Below, piece after piece: positions 17,184 to 25,375 of a stretch of 63,495 nucleotides of DNA; within the stretch, counting starts at the first letter, position 1, and each line of letters begins with the position of its first letter. The position numbers and the translations under genes are program-made. Source of the DNA: Phycisphaeraceae bacterium. Lineage in GTDB: Bacteria > Planctomycetota > Phycisphaerae > Phycisphaerales > Phycisphaeraceae. The stretch is from contig JAFIFY010000176.1 of assembly GCA_020831765.1 (NCBI GenBank), forward strand, positions 1 to 63,495. Reading direction: 5' to 3'. Under the pieces are notes generated by a model. That model did not search any database. It was given only the letters and a program-made list of their open reading frames with translations, and was not told where the DNA came from.

Positions 17184-18608
17184 ATGGCTCAGCGAGCGAA
17201 ATCCGGCGGAGTTTCAACCGGCGTCGGCGTGGCCCTGGTCCTTCTGGGCCTGGCTTTTGTGACCAGCACCACGTTGGCCATCGTTTTCTATGTGAATATT
17301 GAGGATGCTCGGAGCAATGAGCAGGCCGCGCAAGCGGAACTTGCCCGCGCCATCAGCGAAACCGACCGCCAGCATTCGGACATTCGGGCACTGTGGGACC
17401 GGACCCGTTCCGACAATACGCTGACGACCCAGTTGCGTCAGGAAGTCCGCAACCTTCGGACGCTGATTGTCGGGGATGATGCGATGTCCCATGCACGAAT
17501 CGAGGAAATGCTTCCCGAAGAAATGACCTTCCGACGGGCAACGGATGGTGTGGAAACCCATCTGGCCGCCGATGGTCGTTCGATCATCGCCGATTTTCGG
17601 TCGGTGGTGGGTCAGATGGGCACGATGGCTCAGCGGGTCGAAGAGCGCGAGGGCCGTGTCACATCGCTTACCCGCGAACTGGAGGAAGCCAACAGGCGGA
17701 TCGATGCGACGCAGACGGAGCATGCCTCGGCGGTCAGAGCGATCGAGCAACGTCTCGAGGAGGCTCGGCAGGGGTATGACCGGGATCGCGAGGCGTGGAA
17801 TCAGACCCGGACGCGGACCCAGAATGAGCTCGCTCAGATGCGGCGGACGTTCCAGGAATTCCGAGCCCAGATCGAGCAGTCCGACAGGGCGCCGGATGTG
17901 TCTCGGCTCCGCGAGGAACTGGCTAGAGCCGAGCACAGGATACGGGAGCTTGAGAACCAGTTGGAATCTCGGCGTCAGGCACCAGCGGTGGCGACGGCCA
18001 CTCGACCCGACGGCCGTGTGGTCAGTGTTCTAAGAGAGGGCGATCTGGTTCTCGTGGATATGGGCCGCGACGACCGGGTACCGCTCGGGCTGACGTTCGA
18101 GATTTTCGAAGCCGCGCTGGGCGACATTCCGGCCGGCGGTGACAGCAAGGGCGCGGTTGAAATCATTGAGCTTCGTGATCGGACTTCCGTCGCCCGTGTG
18201 GTGCGGACCACGCCCGGGGAGCGGATCGGAACCGGTGATCTGCTGATGAATCAGGTTTTTGACCGTGACCGGACCTATCGCTTCTTTGTCCACGGGAACT
18301 TCGACCTGGACAACCGGGGCGAAGCCACGGTGGCTGATCGTCGTCGATTGGAGGCCCTGATCGAAAATGCCGGTGGCCGGGTGGCCACCGCGCTCGATCA
18401 TCAAGTCGACTTTGTCATCCTCGGGCCGAGGCCCGACCGGCCCGAGCCTCTGGAAATCGGCGCAAGGGAGGTGGATCGGCAGGCCTTCAACGTGGCGCTC
18501 GAACGATTTGAGGAGTTCGAGCGGATCGAGACCAGGGCGATGGAGCGGAATATTCCTGTCCTTAGTCAGAATCGGTTTCTGGGTATGATGGGGTACTACC
18601 GCCGGTGA
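17184..18608 (+). CDS. Membrane-anchored coiled-coil protein with C-terminal BRCT-like domain
   Basis: A 474-residue protein. One membrane segment (about residues 14-37) is followed by a long Glu/Arg/Gln-rich coiled coil (about 40-260), a small beta-rich region (about 265-355) and a C-terminal part (about 367-470). In that last part FFVHGNFDL, LEALIENAGGRV, VDFVILG and ERNIPVLSQNRFLGMM follow the order of a BRCT domain. AAGGAG lies nine bases before ATG 17184. It probably acts as a cell-envelope scaffold; the BRCT-like part is odd if it is outside the cytoplasm. An acyltransferase gene follows after ten bases. Confidence 0.75.
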   Translation: MAQRAKSGGVSTGVGVALVLLGLAFVTSTTLAIVFYVNIEDARSNEQAAQAELARAISETDRQHSDIRALWDRTRSDNTLTTQLRQEVRNLRTLIVGDDAMSHARIEEMLPEEMTFRRATDGVETHLAADGRSIIADFRSVVGQMGTMAQRVEEREGRVTSLTRELEEANRRIDATQTEHASAVRAIEQRLEEARQGYDRDREAWNQTRTRTQNELAQMRRTFQEFRAQIEQSDRAPDVSRLREELARAEHRIRELENQLESRRQAPAVATATRPDGRVVSVLREGDLVLVDMGRDDRVPLGLTFEIFEAALGDIPAGGDSKGAVEIIELRDRTSVARVVRTTPGERIGTGDLLMNQVFDRDRTYRFFVHGNFDLDNRGEATVADRRRLEALIENAGGRVATALDHQVDFVILGPRPDRPEPLEIGAREVDRQAFNVALERFEEFERIETRAMERNIPVLSQNRFLGMMGYYRR

Positions 18609-18618
18609 ACATGCCCGC

Positions 18619-19638
18619 ATGACATTGAGCAGCGACTGGGTCAAGCATTGGGGCGAGTTTCTCGCCGCGCGACTTGGCGCGATGGCGATGCAATCCATGG
18701 ACCTCGGCCAGGCGACCTTGGTTGCCAAGTCCCTGGGCCGCGGTTGGTTCAAAATGGATTCGAACCATCGTGAGCGGGCCATCGGCAACCTCACCCATGC
18801 CTTTCCCGAGTGGTCCCCCCGCCAGGTCTGGAATGTGGCCGAAGGCTCCCTTCAGGAGCTTCTCAATCTCATCATCGAGACCTTTACGCTTCCCCGACTC
18901 CTCAGCCAGACGACCTGGCCGCAACGTGTTCGGTTCGAGGGAATCGATGAAGCGCTGGCGTTGATGAACAGCGGCCGACCGGTGCTGTTGCTGACCGGAC
19001 ACCTGGGCAATTGGGAGGCCATGGGCCTTTTGCTGTCCCTGCTGGGATACCCGGTGCATGCGATCGCCCGGCCCATGAACAATCCGCTCGTGGACCGCTG
19101 GTTGCTTGGGGCAAGAAGACGCAGGGGGCTTCGGATCATCAACAAGAATCAGGATGAGTCCAGCCGCATGCTCGAAGTGCTGGATCGTGGTGAGATGCTC
19201 GGTATCGTGGGCGATCAGAACGGCGGAACCAAGGGGCTGTTCGTGCCGTTCTTCGGCCGACTGGCCAGCACGCACAAGTCGATCGGATTGCTGGCCGCGC
19301 AGCGAAAAGTCCCGGTGATCTTCGGCGCTGCGATCCGGATGAAGGAAAAGCCCTGCACGTTCCTTCTCAAGGTTCAGGAGGTGGTGATGCCCGATGATTG
19401 GGTTGACCAGCCCGATCCGGTTTATTACCTGACCGCAAGATTCATGCACGCCATGGAGCTGCTGATCCGCCAACATCCCACGCAGTATCTGTGGGTCCAT
19501 CGCCGGTGGAAAACCCGTCCGCGACACGAACGGGAAGGCAAGCCGTTGCCCGCCACCCTCCGAAGAAAGATCGAAGCGCTGCCGTGGATGGACGAGCCGA
19601 CCCTTCACCGGATCGAGGCCGCCGGCCAGGGGACATGA
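18619..19638 (+). CDS. LpxL/HtrB-like lysophospholipid (lipid A) acyltransferase
   Basis: A 339-residue LABLAT-superfamily protein. The catalytic HxxxxE motif is His128 to Glu133 in TGHLGNWEAMG, followed by ARPMNNP and GDQNGG, and ending with PTQYLWVHRRWKTRP, the usual LpxL/LpxM tail. It probably adds a secondary acyl chain to lipid A or a related lipid at the inner membrane. There is no strong N-terminal membrane helix. It is ten bases downstream of the coiled-coil gene and probably shares its message. Confidence 0.86.
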   Translation: MTLSSDWVKHWGEFLAARLGAMAMQSMDLGQATLVAKSLGRGWFKMDSNHRERAIGNLTHAFPEWSPRQVWNVAEGSLQELLNLIIETFTLPRLLSQTTWPQRVRFEGIDEALALMNSGRPVLLLTGHLGNWEAMGLLLSLLGYPVHAIARPMNNPLVDRWLLGARRRRGLRIINKNQDESSRMLEVLDRGEMLGIVGDQNGGTKGLFVPFFGRLASTHKSIGLLAAQRKVPVIFGAAIRMKEKPCTFLLKVQEVVMPDDWVDQPDPVYYLTARFMHAMELLIRQHPTQYLWVHRRWKTRPRHEREGKPLPATLRRKIEALPWMDEPTLHRIEAAGQGT

Positions 19639-19725
19639 GCCGAAATCCGGTTCAATCGGTGGGAAGGGCCCGCCTCGGCCGATATTGGCCATTGCCGACC
19701 GGCTGGCGATCGTGAAGGAGATTCG

Positions 19726-20700
19726 GTGCGATTCAATCGCCGATATGCGAGTCTTGCATGCATAGGGCTGTCGTTGATGTTCCTCATCGCGGCGGGCCTG
19801 GTGGTAATCGGGTTTGGGCTTGGCCAATGGAAGGAACGGCGGAGCTGGTCCAGCGCCATGGAGCGGTTCGAAGAGACCGAGGGCAAGCATGTGGAGCTGG
19901 ATGGCGCGATTCTGCTGATCGGCTCATCATCGATCGCCCGATGGCCTGGTGGCTGGGCGCCCGGCGGGATGCCGGTGGTCAATCGTGGTGTGGGCGGTCT
20001 GTCGCTTGAGCGTTTGAGTCGGCAAGGCGATCAATTGCTGCCCGACGGACAGCCCGCCGCCGTGGTGATCTATGCCGGTATCAACGATCTTCGCCGGGGA
20101 CGGTCGGCCGAACGGTTCGATGCCGACATTCGGCGACTGGGACGGCTGATCCGGGCGAAATACCCTGATCCGCCGCTGTTGATCATCTCGCTGATCGTCA
20201 GTCCGGTGATGGAGCCTCGCCGTGCGGCGGTCGAGCGGGCGAATGCGATCTTTCGGAACTGGTGTGGGGCCCACTCGGATGCGTGGTGGGTCGATGTCTC
20301 GTTATCGTTCGATCGCCAGAAGCCGGATCAAGCCGCGGACTTGTATCATTTCGATGGTCTGCATCTGGGGCCGCGCGGCTATCGGATTCTGATGCAAGCG
20401 GTCGAGTCAACGCTGGTGTCGGCCGGAGTTCTGGAAAAGTCGGCGGTGGACGTCGAGCGGAGCGCGATACGAAATCCGATCAATGGTCCGGAGTGGATTC
20501 AACCTCCGCGGCCCGAATCCGGTTCAGTGACCCTGGACATGTTCGCCCAGAATCGGCGTGATGTTTTCGAGCACGGTCTTGAGCGTTTGCTGATCGACGG
20601 CCTCGGCATTCAACCGAAGCAGAGGTTCGGTGTTCGAGGCCCGGACATTGAACCAGAAACCGCCGGTCCCGTCGGGCTCGAATATTCGAGTCTTCGATGA
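19726..20700 (+). CDS. SGNH/GDSL-type hydrolase, membrane-anchored, with antisense-overlapping tail
   Basis: A 324-residue frame. It has an N-terminal membrane segment (about residues 8-33), then SGNH blocks: ILLIGSSSI (block I serine), AGINDL (Asn120-Asp121) and DGLHLGPRGY (Asp210, His213). It is probably an exported esterase or carbohydrate deacetylase. GTG 19726 has AAGGAG five bases upstream. The catalytic domain ends near residue 235; residues 267-324 are encoded antisense to the conserved end of manB, so this tail is probably unselected. Confidence 0.82.
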   Translation: MRFNRRYASLACIGLSLMFLIAAGLVVIGFGLGQWKERRSWSSAMERFEETEGKHVELDGAILLIGSSSIARWPGGWAPGGMPVVNRGVGGLSLERLSRQGDQLLPDGQPAAVVIYAGINDLRRGRSAERFDADIRRLGRLIRAKYPDPPLLIISLIVSPVMEPRRAAVERANAIFRNWCGAHSDAWWVDVSLSFDRQKPDQAADLYHFDGLHLGPRGYRILMQAVESTLVSAGVLEKSAVDVERSAIRNPINGPEWIQPPRPESGSVTLDMFAQNRRDVFEHGLERLLIDGLGIQPKQRFGVRGPDIEPETAGPVGLEYSSLR

Positions 20701-21945
20701 CCATGCATCCACCGTGACGCCGTCAAGTTCATCGATCTGGGCCACATTGCCGAACCGCTCCCTGATCTGTCGGAACACGCCCTCTTTGTCCTCGTTGCGG
20801 AAGTTCATCTCTCCCGATTGCGGATATTTCCGGTACGGCTGGATCATGCGGCTGAGCGGTTCATCGCTGGCACCGATCAGGCTGAGGATCAGGGCGAAGG
20901 TGACCGCGCCTGAATCGGTATAGAAGCTGTCACGGAAATAGAAGTGGCCGGACAGTTCCCCGCCGAAAATCGCATCGGCTTCCTTGAGCTTGGCCTTCAT
21001 GAACACATGCCCGACGCGGCTACGGATCGGTTTGCCTCCAAGCTCACGGATGGTCTGCTCGACCGCCTTACTCGATCGCAGGTCATAGACGATCGAGGAG
21101 CCCTTTTCCTGAAGAGCGAAGTGATGCGCCATCATCGCGGTCAGATGGTCGCAGCCCAGAATCTCACCGGTTTCATCGGTGAACATGCACCGATCGGCAT
21201 CGCCATCGAAACAGGCCCCCACGTCAGCGCTGTTGTCCCGGACACCTTCCTGTGTGGGGATCATGTTCTCGGCCACCAGCGGATTGGGCTCGTGGGCGAA
21301 ACCTTGACCGATCTCGAAATTCAGCGGGATGATCCGCACGTTCTCCAGGTCGCTGAACACCTTGGGAACCAGTACGCCGGCCATCCCATTGGAGCCGTCA
21401 ACGAAAACCTTGATTGGGCGCCGGGGCGGCGTGAAGAACTTGAGGACATGGCGGCGATAGTCATCCCAGAGGTCCATGGATTCGAGTCGGCCCGTGGGTT
21501 CCAGGGCACCCGGCCCGATATTTGCCGGAAGGTTCTCGGCGATCCGCTGAATATCGGCCAGCCCGGTGGCCTGGCCGATCGGACGCGCCTGGCGGCCGGA
21601 GATCTTGAATCCGTTATAGTCGATCGGATTGTGACTGGCCGTGACCTGAATGCCGCCGACCGCATCAAGGTGATTGATCGCGAAATAGATGAACGAGGTG
21701 TCGCACATGCCCAGATCGACCACGTCGGTTCCGGAACATCGAAGGCCATCAATCAGTCGGGCGGACAGGGCCGGGCTGCTGGGGCGCATGTCGCGGCTGA
21801 CGAGAACCTTGCCGTTGGAGTCCCCACCTCCGGCCCGGATGAGATACTGACCCGTGGCATAGCCGACCTTCCATGCCGCCTCCTCGCTCAGAGGATCGGG
21901 ATGAATGGCCCGGATGTCATAGGCTTTGAATATTTTGCTCAACAT
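20524..21945 (-). CDS. manB: Phosphomannomutase/phosphoglucomutase
   Basis: A 473-residue alpha-D-phosphohexomutase of the AlgC/ManB type. The catalytic serine is Ser104 in TASHNP, the metal loop is FDGDADR (246-252), the sugar loop is GGELSGH and the phosphate loop is RASNTEP near the C-terminus. It interconverts hexose 6- and 1-phosphates for GDP-mannose or UDP-glucose supply. A full domain IV is present. Its last 177 bases overlap the convergent SGNH gene. Confidence 0.93.
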   Translation of the reverse strand: MLSKIFKAYDIRAIHPDPLSEEAAWKVGYATGQYLIRAGGGDSNGKVLVSRDMRPSSPALSARLIDGLRCSGTDVVDLGMCDTSFIYFAINHLDAVGGIQVTASHNPIDYNGFKISGRQARPIGQATGLADIQRIAENLPANIGPGALEPTGRLESMDLWDDYRRHVLKFFTPPRRPIKVFVDGSNGMAGVLVPKVFSDLENVRIIPLNFEIGQGFAHEPNPLVAENMIPTQEGVRDNSADVGACFDGDADRCMFTDETGEILGCDHLTAMMAHHFALQEKGSSIVYDLRSSKAVEQTIRELGGKPIRSRVGHVFMKAKLKEADAIFGGELSGHFYFRDSFYTDSGAVTFALILSLIGASDEPLSRMIQPYRKYPQSGEMNFRNEDKEGVFRQIRERFGNVAQIDELDGVTVDAWSSKTRIFEPDGTGGFWFNVRASNTEPLLRLNAEAVDQQTLKTVLENITPILGEHVQGH

Positions 21946-22073
21946 GGCTTGTTCCCTGGGGATTCCTGATTCGTCATGCGTCCCGGCAAAGTGATCGCGA
22001 TGCGGGTTCGACCATCATAATACCCAGAGATGTGAGGCTCCAACGATCGCCCGCGTGGATCGAGCCGGAGCGA

Positions 22074-23111
22074 TCAGCCGGTCATGTCCGCCAGCACGAT
22101 TCGCCGACCGGTATGCGCGCTTCGCACGGCGGCGAAGACCATCTCAAGGCTCTTGATGTTGTCCCGGGCGTGTGTCTGGGGTTGTCCACCTTCACGAACA
22201 CAACGGGCGAATTCAGTCATATAATCGATGTGGGGCGGTGGCAATGGTTCGGATTCGGGCAGGCTCAGGACTTCAGTTTCGCGAATGAACTTTTGCTGAA
22301 CCTTGTCCTTGATGCGATGGATGGTAACGTCCCGCTCGCCGTTCCACAGCGCTGACCCTTCGCTGCCCACGATCCGCCATTGGCAGGTCCAGCCCGTGTT
22401 GCACCCCTCGGCACACCATGACCCCCGATAGGTGAAGACCGTATCGCCGGTCATTTCAAAAAAAGCCATGGCGTTGGCATCCCCTCGATACCACGAACGG
22501 GGCGGGTTCCAGCTACGGCACCAGACCGCCACCGCATCCGCGCCGCTCACCGCCCGCACGGCATCGAAATGGTGAATGGACATATCCATCAGCAGGACGT
22601 CGGCCATTTCTTCCCGGAACCCGCCAAAGTGAGCACCGATGAAGAAATCCAGGTGCAGTTCCTCAATCCGGCCGATGTGGCCCTCGGCCAGAAACCGCGC
22701 CATGTCGGCGACCGCCGAACGGTTTCGCTGTGTCTGGGTTACGGCGTACATTCGCCCGCTTCGCTCGGCGGCCTCGACCATTCGCCTCGCATCTACGAGA
22801 TTGTCGCTCATCGGCTTTTCGCCCAGCACGTGACAGCCGCGCTCCAGCGCCGGAATCACCACCGAGGCGTGGGCCTCGGGTACGGTGACATCAAAAACCG
22901 CCTCCGGGTTCGTGGCCTCCAAGGCCGCCGAGAACGAATCGAAGACGATCGATTCATCCAGGCCGTGTTTTGCGCACGCCTGTAGAGCGCGGCTGCGATC
23001 GGCATCCACCAGTCCCACCAGTTCGAACATGCCAGCCTTGCGGGCGTGGCCGATCCAGGCTGTGCCCATGCCTCCACACCCCACCTGAACATACCGGATT
23101 GGTGATCTCAT
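22074..23111 (-). CDS. Gfo/Idh/MocA-family oxidoreductase
   Basis: A 345-residue NAD(P)-dependent oxidoreductase. The Rossmann motif is VQVGCGGMG near the N-terminus, the EKP motif appears as GEKPMS, and a later DMSIHHFD provides the catalytic-region Asp/His. Such enzymes act on sugars, inositols or glycosides, and are abundant in planctomycetes. ATG 23111 has GGAG six bases upstream, which decides it over upstream starts at 23141 and 23123. Substrate unknown. Confidence 0.86.
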   Translation of the reverse strand: MRSPIRYVQVGCGGMGTAWIGHARKAGMFELVGLVDADRSRALQACAKHGLDESIVFDSFSAALEATNPEAVFDVTVPEAHASVVIPALERGCHVLGEKPMSDNLVDARRMVEAAERSGRMYAVTQTQRNRSAVADMARFLAEGHIGRIEELHLDFFIGAHFGGFREEMADVLLMDMSIHHFDAVRAVSGADAVAVWCRSWNPPRSWYRGDANAMAFFEMTGDTVFTYRGSWCAEGCNTGWTCQWRIVGSEGSALWNGERDVTIHRIKDKVQQKFIRETEVLSLPESEPLPPPHIDYMTEFARCVREGGQPQTHARDNIKSLEMVFAAVRSAHTGRRIVLADMTG

Positions 23112-23165
23112 CGTTTGCTCCATTTGACTGATCCCGGGCACAGCCGCGATGCCGGTTGAGCGAAG

Positions 23166-25208
23166 CTATGCCCGCAACTGCGCATCCAGGCTTCGGCCCA
23201 GGTGTTCGACGATCGCCTGAATCTGCGGATCCACTTCCTCATGCCGAAGCGTTCGTGATGGATCACGGAAGGTCATTCGGAAACTGACGCTCTTATGGCC
23301 CGTTGGGATGGGCTTACCGCGATAGGTCACCAGAAACGCAAGCTTCTCCATCAGTGCCGGCTGTATCGCCCACACCGCCCGCTCAATGGCCGACCAAGGC
23401 GTATCTTCGGAAACCACCAGCGAAAGATCACGCTCGATCCCGGGGAATCGAGCCAGTTGTCCGACGGCGGCCGAGGGCGGATATCCGGCCAGAAGCCAGT
23501 CCAGATCGAACTGGGCGAGGATCACCGGTTGCTTGAGATCAAAACGCTTGAGCAGCCGCGGGCCGGGAATGCCCATTCGTCCACGGACCTTGCCGCCATG
23601 GCTCAAGGATGCCGATACATCGAATTCCGGATGCTCCAGTGCATCCAACTGCACATTCGATTCTCCCTGCAACTGGACCAACAATTCATCCAGCACGCCG
23701 CGCATTTCGCGCCACGCGGTCTGGGGTTGATCACAGTCGGCCAGCAACGCCAGGGTATGGGCCTCCTGGATTCCCTGGCCGTCGCGATGCCAGGATGCCG
23801 CGGTTTCGTACAGCCGCACGTCGGAATTGCCCACATCCTGATTCAGCTTCCGACAGGCCAGCAGGCTCGGCCACAGACTCGGACGAAGCGTCGGATCGGC
23901 CTTGCGTCGATCCGCCTGCACGGCGACAGGCTCCATGTCCTCATCAAAAAACGCGCGGGCCTGTGAAGTCGGCAGAAAGCTTGGACTGACGATCTCAAAG
24001 AAACCTTGTGCGGTCAGAACGTCGCCCAGGCATCGAAGCGCGGCGATGCGGGGTTGCGGCGGACGAATCTGGAGCGATACCGAGGCATCCACTTCCAGAT
24101 GATCCAGACCGTGCAGGCGCGCAACCTCCTCGACCAGATCGATTTCCCGATCCAGATCCAAGCGGTGGCTGGGTATTTGGCACTCAAGCACGGAATCCGG
24201 GTTTCCGGAAGTTGGCTGGAGTAGGGGGTTCAGTTCGAGGCGGCGAAGATGCTCGGTCACTTGGGCATCGCTCAGTTGCATGCCGATCACTTGGGCGCAT
24301 CGCCGTGTTCGGAGCGAGATTCTCTTGGGCTCCGCTTCACCAGAGCCGGCCTCCAGCTTGCCGGGCAGGATGGTTCCGCCGGCCAGTTGGGCAAAGAGTG
24401 CGCAGGCGCGGCGGCTGGCCCAGTCCACGCCCGCGGGATCCACGCCGCGCTCGAATCGAAAGCTCGAATCGGAACTCAGTTTGGTGCCCCGGGCCGCGCG
24501 GCGAACAATCAATGGATCGAAGCGGGCGCTCTCGAGCAGAACCTCAGTCGTCTTCTCGCTCACTTCCGAATCCAGGCCGCCCATCACTCCGGCCAGTGCC
24601 ACAGCGCGCTTTGCATCGGCGATCACCAGCATGCTCGGCTTCAGGCGGTGCTTGGTTCCATCAATAGCGGTGAACGCCTCATCGGCATGCGCCCTGCGAA
24701 CCACGATTCGGCGCTCCGCCAGATGGGCCAAGTCGAAGGCGTGTAGCGGCTGGCCGCACTCCAGCAACACGAAATTGGTGATGTCCACCACGTTGTTGAT
24801 GCTGCGAAGCCCCACCGCCGTGAGACGCCGGACCATCCAGTCGGGGCTGGGGCCGATCCTGACACCCTTGATTACACGGGCGATGTAATGCGGACAGGCA
24901 TTCAGATCAAGCACTTCAAGACCGGCCTCGGATGCGATCGAAGCGCCCTGATCGTCAGGTGAACCGTCGAGCCTCGGTCGTCGAATGTCGCCCATGCCCG
25001 CCGCGACCAGTTCCCGAGCCAGGCCGAGATGACAGAGACAATCCGGGCGATTGCTGGTGATCTCAACCTCGAGCATCCAGTCATCGGAATCTGGAACGGG
25101 TTCCATGGCCTCGACGGGAAAACCGATGCGCGACAACGTATCGGCCACGGTCTGCCGGTCCAGGGGTTGCTCCAGATAATCACAGATCCAATTCAGGCTG
25201 GCCTTCAT
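23166..25208 (-). CDS. pheT: Phenylalanyl-tRNA synthetase beta subunit, short form
   Basis: A 680-residue PheT. B3/B4-region motifs (TSNRPDCL, PLHAFDL, GVMGG), the B5 domain (QIPSHRLDL..IDLVEEVARLHG), the catalytic-like core (KLNQDVGNSDVRLYE) and the C-terminal anticodon-binding FDX-ACB domain (ARFPGIERDLSLVV, SVSFRMTFR) are present. Compared with usual bacterial PheT (about 800 residues), the OB-fold tRNA-binding insertion between the first about 40 residues and the B3 region is missing. The gene is solitary; pheS is not adjacent. Confidence 0.93.
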   Translation of the reverse strand: MKASLNWICDYLEQPLDRQTVADTLSRIGFPVEAMEPVPDSDDWMLEVEITSNRPDCLCHLGLARELVAAGMGDIRRPRLDGSPDDQGASIASEAGLEVLDLNACPHYIARVIKGVRIGPSPDWMVRRLTAVGLRSINNVVDITNFVLLECGQPLHAFDLAHLAERRIVVRRAHADEAFTAIDGTKHRLKPSMLVIADAKRAVALAGVMGGLDSEVSEKTTEVLLESARFDPLIVRRAARGTKLSSDSSFRFERGVDPAGVDWASRRACALFAQLAGGTILPGKLEAGSGEAEPKRISLRTRRCAQVIGMQLSDAQVTEHLRRLELNPLLQPTSGNPDSVLECQIPSHRLDLDREIDLVEEVARLHGLDHLEVDASVSLQIRPPQPRIAALRCLGDVLTAQGFFEIVSPSFLPTSQARAFFDEDMEPVAVQADRRKADPTLRPSLWPSLLACRKLNQDVGNSDVRLYETAASWHRDGQGIQEAHTLALLADCDQPQTAWREMRGVLDELLVQLQGESNVQLDALEHPEFDVSASLSHGGKVRGRMGIPGPRLLKRFDLKQPVILAQFDLDWLLAGYPPSAAVGQLARFPGIERDLSLVVSEDTPWSAIERAVWAIQPALMEKLAFLVTYRGKPIPTGHKSVSFRMTFRDPSRTLRHEEVDPQIQAIVEHLGRSLDAQLRA

Positions 25209-25375
25209 AGGGCGTAGAAGGTAACAACCCCGGCATCAGCCCGCCAACATTCAACGGAATGGACTGTCGCCACCCTGATCGCCCGGCAATCGGGGGTGTT
25301 GACGGCCAAACGTCGGGCAAAATCCGACACGCTCGTCGATATTCCCTGCTTGGGTCACTTCGAAGCCCGGCTTCA

